This document shows, in pieces, positions 3,849 through 6,595 of a stretch of DNA of 6,595 bases. The stretch spans positions 1 through 6,595 of the forward strand of contig JAZODT010000070.1 in the NCBI GenBank assembly GCA_045597205.1. Direction: 5' to 3'. A model generated the notes under the pieces. It made no database searches. It was given only the letters and a program-made list of their open reading frames with translations, and had not been told where the DNA came from. The first letter of the stretch is position 1. Every line of letters starts with the position of its first letter. Origin of the DNA: UMGS755 sp045597205 (GTDB lineage Bacteria; Bacillota; Clostridia; UBA1381; UBA9506). A program made the translations under genes and the position numbers.

Positions 3849-5183
3849 GTGGCATTTGAAAGTCTTTCTGAAAAACTGAGCATGGCTTTTAAAAAGCTAA
3901 AGGGTAAGGGCATTGTCACGGAAAAGGACTTAAAAGAATCCATGCGTGAAATTAAACTGGCTCTTTTAGAAGCCGATGTTAACTTTAAAGTGGTTAAAGA
4001 TTTTATCGGCCGTGTATCTGAGCGGGCAGTGGGCAGCGATGTGATGGAAAGCTTAACTCCCGGTCAGCAGATTATTAAAATTGTTAATGACGAACTGGCC
4101 TTGTTAATGGGCGGTGAAAACGCCCGTATTGAATTCGGCAAGCAAACGCCAACAGTAGTTTTAATGGCAGGCTTGCAGGGCGCCGGCAAAACAACTTTTT
4201 GCGCCAAACTTGCCGGTTATATGCGTAAAAAGCATAACAAACGACCGCTTTTAGTTGCTTGTGACATTTATCGTCCGGCGGCAATTCGCCAGTTGGAAGT
4301 TGTGGGCAAGCAAATTGATATACCGGTTTTTGCGATGGAAGATTGCAAAAATGCTGTGACCATTGCCAAAACTGCCATAGAGCATGCCAAGGCGCATGGC
4401 AATGATTTTGTGATTGTGGATACGGCCGGCCGTTTGCATATTGATGATTTGTTAATGCAGGAGCTAGAAGATATTAAAGGGGCCGTTAATCCAGAAGAAA
4501 TTTTATTGGTTATTGATGCAATGACCGGTCAGGACGCAGTGAACATTGCTGAAAGCTTTAACAATCGGTTGCAAATTACCGGCGTGATTGTGACTAAGCT
4601 TGACGGTGATACCCGTGGCGGTGCGGCCCTTTCTGTTAAAGCGGTTACCGGAAAACCCATTAAATTTGTGGGTGTGGGTGAAAAACTTTCTGATATTGAA
4701 GAATTTCATCCTGACCGTATGGCATCCCGCATTTTAGGCAGTGGTGATGTTCTTTCTTTAATTGAAAAAGCAGAGCAGGCGATTGACGAAAAAACAGCTG
4801 CGGCTTTAGAAGAAAAACTGCGCAAAAATCAATTTGATTTAAATGATTTTTTAGAACAACTACAGCAAATGAAAAAAATGGGTCCTCTTTCTCAGTTGGT
4901 TACCATGCTTCCGGGCATTAAACCAAAAGATTTGGAAAATGTGGATTTGGATGACCGCCGAACCCTTAGAATTGAGGCGATAATTCAGTCTATGACCATG
5001 AAAGAGAGGCAAAACCCATCAATTATTAATGCAAGCCGCAAAAAACGTATTGCGGCCGGTAGCGGGAACGATGTGCATGAAGTCAACCAGCTGTTAAAAC
5101 AGTTTGAGCAAATGCAAAAAATGATGAAACAGTTTTCCGGCGGCGGTTTAGGCCGTATGATGAAACGAAAGAAAAAGCGTTAA
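3849..5183 (+). CDS. ffh: Signal recognition particle protein Ffh (SRP54 GTPase)
   Basis: Ffh binds the SRP RNA and hydrophobic signal sequences on nascent chains and delivers ribosomes to the receptor FtsY at the membrane. The 444-residue protein has the full layout. The N domain (about 1-95) contains ALLEADVNF (38-46). The G domain (about 96-295) has the P-loop GLQGAGKTT (108-116), DIYRPAA (139-145), the Walker B-like DTAGR (191-195) and the guanine-specificity motif TKLDGD (249-254). The M domain (about 300-444) is methionine-rich, with FLEQLQQMKKMGPL (334-347), the RNA-binding MTMKERQNPSIINASRKKRIAAGSG region (382-406), and a basic tail GRMMKRKKKR. It starts at a GTG, nine bases after AAAGGAGG. 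It lies 30 bases after ylxM and 49 bases before rpsP. The SRP RNA gene is not in the window. Identification is firm and the gene looks intact. Confidence 0.98.
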   Translation: MAFESLSEKLSMAFKKLKGKGIVTEKDLKESMREIKLALLEADVNFKVVKDFIGRVSERAVGSDVMESLTPGQQIIKIVNDELALLMGGENARIEFGKQTPTVVLMAGLQGAGKTTFCAKLAGYMRKKHNKRPLLVACDIYRPAAIRQLEVVGKQIDIPVFAMEDCKNAVTIAKTAIEHAKAHGNDFVIVDTAGRLHIDDLLMQELEDIKGAVNPEEILLVIDAMTGQDAVNIAESFNNRLQITGVIVTKLDGDTRGGAALSVKAVTGKPIKFVGVGEKLSDIEEFHPDRMASRILGSGDVLSLIEKAEQAIDEKTAAALEEKLRKNQFDLNDFLEQLQQMKKMGPLSQLVTMLPGIKPKDLENVDLDDRRTLRIEAIIQSMTMKERQNPSIINASRKKRIAAGSGNDVHEVNQLLKQFEQMQKMMKQFSGGGLGRMMKRKKKR

Positions 5184-5232
5184 ATCACCATTGTGGTTTA
5201 TATAAAAGTGTATTAAATTGGAGGTGAAATAG

Positions 5233-5478
5233 ATGGCAGTTAAAATCAGACTGAGAAGAATGGGTGCTAAAAAGGCTCCTTTTTACAGAGTGGTTGTTGC
5301 AGATTCCAGATATCCCAGAGATGGCAGATTTATCGAAGAGATCGGCACTTACAATCCGTTGACCAGCCCTTCTGAAATCAAAATTGATGCAGAATTGGCA
5401 AAAAAATGGTTAGGTAACGGCGCACAGCCTACTGATACTGTTAAGGGTCTGCTGAAAAAGAGCGGCGTCATCGAGTAA
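5233..5478 (+). CDS. rpsP: 30S ribosomal protein S16
   Basis: S16 binds 16S rRNA and supports assembly of the small subunit. The 81-residue protein begins AVKIRLRRMGAKKAPFYRVVVADSR and contains DGRFIEEIGTYNPL (30-43) and AKKWLGNGAQPTDTVKGLLKKSG (56-78), all hallmarks of bacterial S16. The length is normal. A GGAGGTG site (5220-5226) precedes the ATG at 5233. It follows ffh by 49 bases with no strong terminator or convincing promoter between, and is followed after 38 bases by khpA, as in other Firmicutes. Confidence 0.98.
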   Translation: MAVKIRLRRMGAKKAPFYRVVVADSRYPRDGRFIEEIGTYNPLTSPSEIKIDAELAKKWLGNGAQPTDTVKGLLKKSGVIE

Positions 5479-5516
5479 TCGAAAGGTTAATTCTAATGTT
5501 TTAGGAGGCTGACAAC

Positions 5517-5744
5517 ATGAAAGAATTGTTGGAGGTTCTTGCCAAATCCTTAGTTGACCATCCCGAATCTGTTGATGTACGAGAGGTAGAGGGCGAACAG
5601 GCCATTACCTTAGAACTGCGTGTGGCAGAGGGTGATATGGGTAAGGTTATTGGTAAAAAAGGCAGAATAGCACAATCCATCCGGACGGTGATGCAGGCTG
5701 CTGCAAGCCGCGAGAACAAACGTGTTGTCGTGGAAATTATTTAA
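5517..5744 (+). CDS. khpA: KH-domain RNA-binding protein KhpA (YlqC)
   Basis: KhpA is a small single-KH-domain protein. In Gram-positive bacteria it forms a complex with KhpB (Jag/EloR), binds RNA and affects cell elongation and division. The 75-residue protein has an N-terminal helix (MKELLEVLAKSLVDHPESV), a strand region (REVEGEQAITLELRVAEGD), and the GxxG RNA-binding loop as VIGKKGRIA (44-52; G46 to G49). A final helix and strand, IRTVMQAAASRENKRVVVEI, complete the fold. An AGGAGG site (5503-5508) lies eight bases before the ATG. It is the last gene of the ylxM operon here, because a strong terminator follows within 25 bases, although rimM would commonly come next. Length and motif match the family fully. 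Confidence 0.96.
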   Translation: MKELLEVLAKSLVDHPESVDVREVEGEQAITLELRVAEGDMGKVIGKKGRIAQSIRTVMQAAASRENKRVVVEII

Positions 5745-5751
5745 AACCCAA

Positions 5752-5766
5752 GTACACACAGTGTAC
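5752..5766 (+). repeat. Small perfect hairpin between khpA and its terminator
   Basis: GTACAC (5752-5757) and GTGTAC (5761-5766) are perfect arms around an ACA loop. The hairpin starts seven bases after the khpA stop and lies directly before the main terminator stem. It has no T tract of its own on the plus strand. Confidence 0.5.
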
Positions 5767-5767
5767 A

Positions 5768-5808
5768 AAAGAGGCATTGGCAAACATAATGTTTGCCAAT
5801 GCCTCTTT
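5768..5808. terminator. Strong bidirectional terminator of the ylxM-khpA operon and of DUF2442
   Basis: AAAGAGGCATTGGCAAACA (5768-5786) pairs perfectly with its complement at 5790-5808, a 19-bp stem with a TAA loop. A T-rich tail (TTTCTTCTTTT) follows on the plus strand, while on the minus strand a shorter TTTT tail is available. It closes the operon after khpA and lies six bases from the stop of the convergent DUF2442 gene. Confidence 0.95.
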
Positions 5809-5814
5809 CTTCTT

Positions 5815-6132
5815 TTAAAAAGTAAATAATACTTCTGGCATGTTATCTGCCGGTTGAATTTGTATGTATAATGCTTCGCTGCACAAGCCAATTGTTTCAT
5901 CCGGCCAGGCAACGTTTCCTTCATAAACTATGGCGTTATTAAATTTAGCTTTATCTAAAAGGGATATAAATTCCGGCTTATAGATAATGGATTTGCAGTC
6001 AAAAATCCGTCGCTCGCCGTTATTAAAAAGAATGAGCAGATTATAATCTGCCAAAGGGAAAACATTGGTTACCCAAAGGGTTATGGGAGCAGGGTCGTTT
6101 TGATAGGGTAAAATTCGTACAATATTAATCAT
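5815..6132 (-). CDS. DUF2442 domain-containing protein
   Basis: The 105-residue protein carries a DUF2442-like block at about residues 22-92: VFPLADYNLLILFNNGERRIFDCKSI, then FISLLDKAKFNNAIVYEGNVAWPDETIGLCSEALYIQI. The pattern of hydrophobic strand, N-G-E turn, F-D, short helix, x-V-A-W and E-x-L-Y is characteristic of the family, whose biochemical role is unknown. The first 20 residues are not part of that block. I choose the ATG at 6132, preceded by a weak AGTGAGA site. A GTG at 6144 in frame would add four residues but lacks any site before it. The gene starts 29 bases after the stop of trmB on the same strand, so the two are probably co-transcribed. DUF2442 genes often lie beside DUF4160 genes, but none is seen here. 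Family assignment is from motif memory. Confidence 0.75.
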   Translation of the reverse strand: MINIVRILPYQNDPAPITLWVTNVFPLADYNLLILFNNGERRIFDCKSIIYKPEFISLLDKAKFNNAIVYEGNVAWPDETIGLCSEALYIQIQPADNMPEVLFTF

Positions 6133-6161
6133 AATATTTCTCACTTTATTTTCTTGTTGTT

Positions 6162-6595
6162 TTATAATTGAAAGGAAGCTTCACAACGATAAATGGGTTG
6201 CCCTTTTTCAGAAAAGAACTGTTCATATTCGGTCATGATGTTGCCTTTAAAATCAGATTTATGCAAATCGAATGTAATATTTTTCAATTTCATATTATAA
6301 TTGGCAAAGGAATTAAGAGAAAATTCAAAAAGTTTTTGATTATCTGTTTTAAAATGAATCTCGCCTTGATTGCAAAGCAGTTTTTTCCACAACTTTAAAT
6401 GCTGTTCGTGGGTTAAACGACGCCTGCGGTAACTGTTTTTATGCCAGGGGTCACAAAAATTAATGTAAATAACATCGCATTTTGTTTCTGTTTCAAAATT
6501 GCGAAGAATATTCACATCGCTAGCTAAAAACTTAACATTTTGCAAGCTTTCTTTTTTTATCTTCTCTGCAGCGAGCACCAGAACATTGCGGTTTT
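6162..6595 (-). CDS. trmB: tRNA (guanine-N7-)-methyltransferase, N-terminus outside window
   Basis: TrmB transfers a methyl group from S-adenosylmethionine to N7 of G46 in the variable loop of tRNA. The C-terminal 143 residues are visible and the frame stays open to the right edge, through codons reading NRNVLVLAAEKIKK, so the gene continues beyond the window. Clear family blocks are NFCDPW (6444-6461 on the minus strand), the basic RRRRLTH, the substrate-binding HFKTDN, LKNITFDLHKS, and MTEYEQFFSEKGQPIYR near the C-terminus. The usual form of the first block is NFSDPWPKKRH; here Ser is Cys and the next residues are HKNSY. A typical TrmB of about 210-220 residues means roughly 70 residues, including the first SAM-binding motif, are missing. 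It is followed by the DUF2442 gene on the same strand. Identification is firm. Confidence 0.95.
   Translation of the reverse strand, partial: NRNVLVLAAEKIKKESLQNVKFLASDVNILRNFETETKCDVIYINFCDPWHKNSYRRRRLTHEQHLKLWKKLLCNQGEIHFKTDNQKLFEFSLNSFANYNMKLKNITFDLHKSDFKGNIMTEYEQFFSEKGQPIYRCEASFQL

Noticed and set aside
3842..3859. Five-codon frame ATG-TGA at the ffh start
   Set aside because: The ATG is only two bases from the ribosome binding site, too close for normal initiation; the GTG at 3849 gives the correct Ffh N-terminus.
5184..5232. Promoter or terminator between ffh and rpsP
   Set aside because: TTGTGG (5191-5196) and TATTAA (5211-5216) are only 14 bases apart, and ACCA-TTG-TGGT is a four-base stem without a T tract; co-transcription is simpler.
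5610..5924. Minus-strand open frame crossing khpA and the terminator
   Set aside because: It runs through a 19-bp terminator stem and overlaps two well-supported genes; no credible start site or family match.
6168..6398. Plus-strand open frame opposite trmB
   Set aside because: It lies entirely within the antisense of conserved TrmB blocks such as HFKTDN and MTEYE and has no recognisable protein features.
1..6595. A novel defence, mobile or secondary-metabolite system
   Set aside because: Every long open frame belongs to a housekeeping, sporulation or small conserved family, and no repeats, integrase, toxin-antitoxin or biosynthetic genes were seen.

Overview
The window looks like a chromosomal core region of an endospore-forming Firmicute, probably of class Clostridia. 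The evidence is a SpoVAE-type spore membrane protein, a Clostridia-style RadC/JAB protein, a DUF3343 protein, strong AGGAGG-type ribosome binding sites, frequent TTG and GTG starts, AT-rich intergenic DNA and the Gram-positive gene order ylxM-ffh-rpsP-khpA. I cannot name a genus. I see no insertion sequence, integrase, CRISPR array, phage gene, tRNA or rRNA. Nearly all of the sequence is coding, and no gap without a gene exceeds about 250 bases.

Layout from left to right. (1) The N-terminal 70 codons of a DUF3343 gene on the minus strand run off the left edge. (2) A 200-base divergent spacer carries a good sigma-A-type promoter for pyrE. (3) pyrE (orotate phosphoribosyltransferase) and a radC-family gene follow on the plus strand, probably as one transcript. 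(4) spoVAE on the minus strand converges on radC with a single base between the stop codons. (5) yebC (plus) and rpsT (minus) converge on a bidirectional hairpin terminator. (6) A 243-base divergent spacer holds a strong promoter on each strand, one for rpsT and one for ylxM. (7) The operon ylxM-ffh-rpsP-khpA encodes the SRP protein Ffh with its small helix-turn-helix partner, ribosomal protein S16 and a KH-domain RNA-binding protein. It ends in a 19-bp perfect hairpin terminator. (8) Beyond it, on the minus strand, trmB (tRNA m7G46 methyltransferase, N-terminus outside the window) is followed by a DUF2442 gene.

Functionally, most of the window serves translation and protein targeting: S20, S16, YebC, Ffh, KhpA and TrmB. 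Pyrimidine synthesis (PyrE) and spore germination or DPA transport (SpoVAE) are single-gene additions. I found no novel multi-gene system. The points worth a second look are the orphan spoVAE placed tail to tail with radC, the early end of the ffh operon before rimM-trmD-rplS, a divergent DUF3343 missed by simple ORF calling, a trmB-DUF2442 pair, a cluster of non-ATG starts, and paired hairpins at the gene ends.
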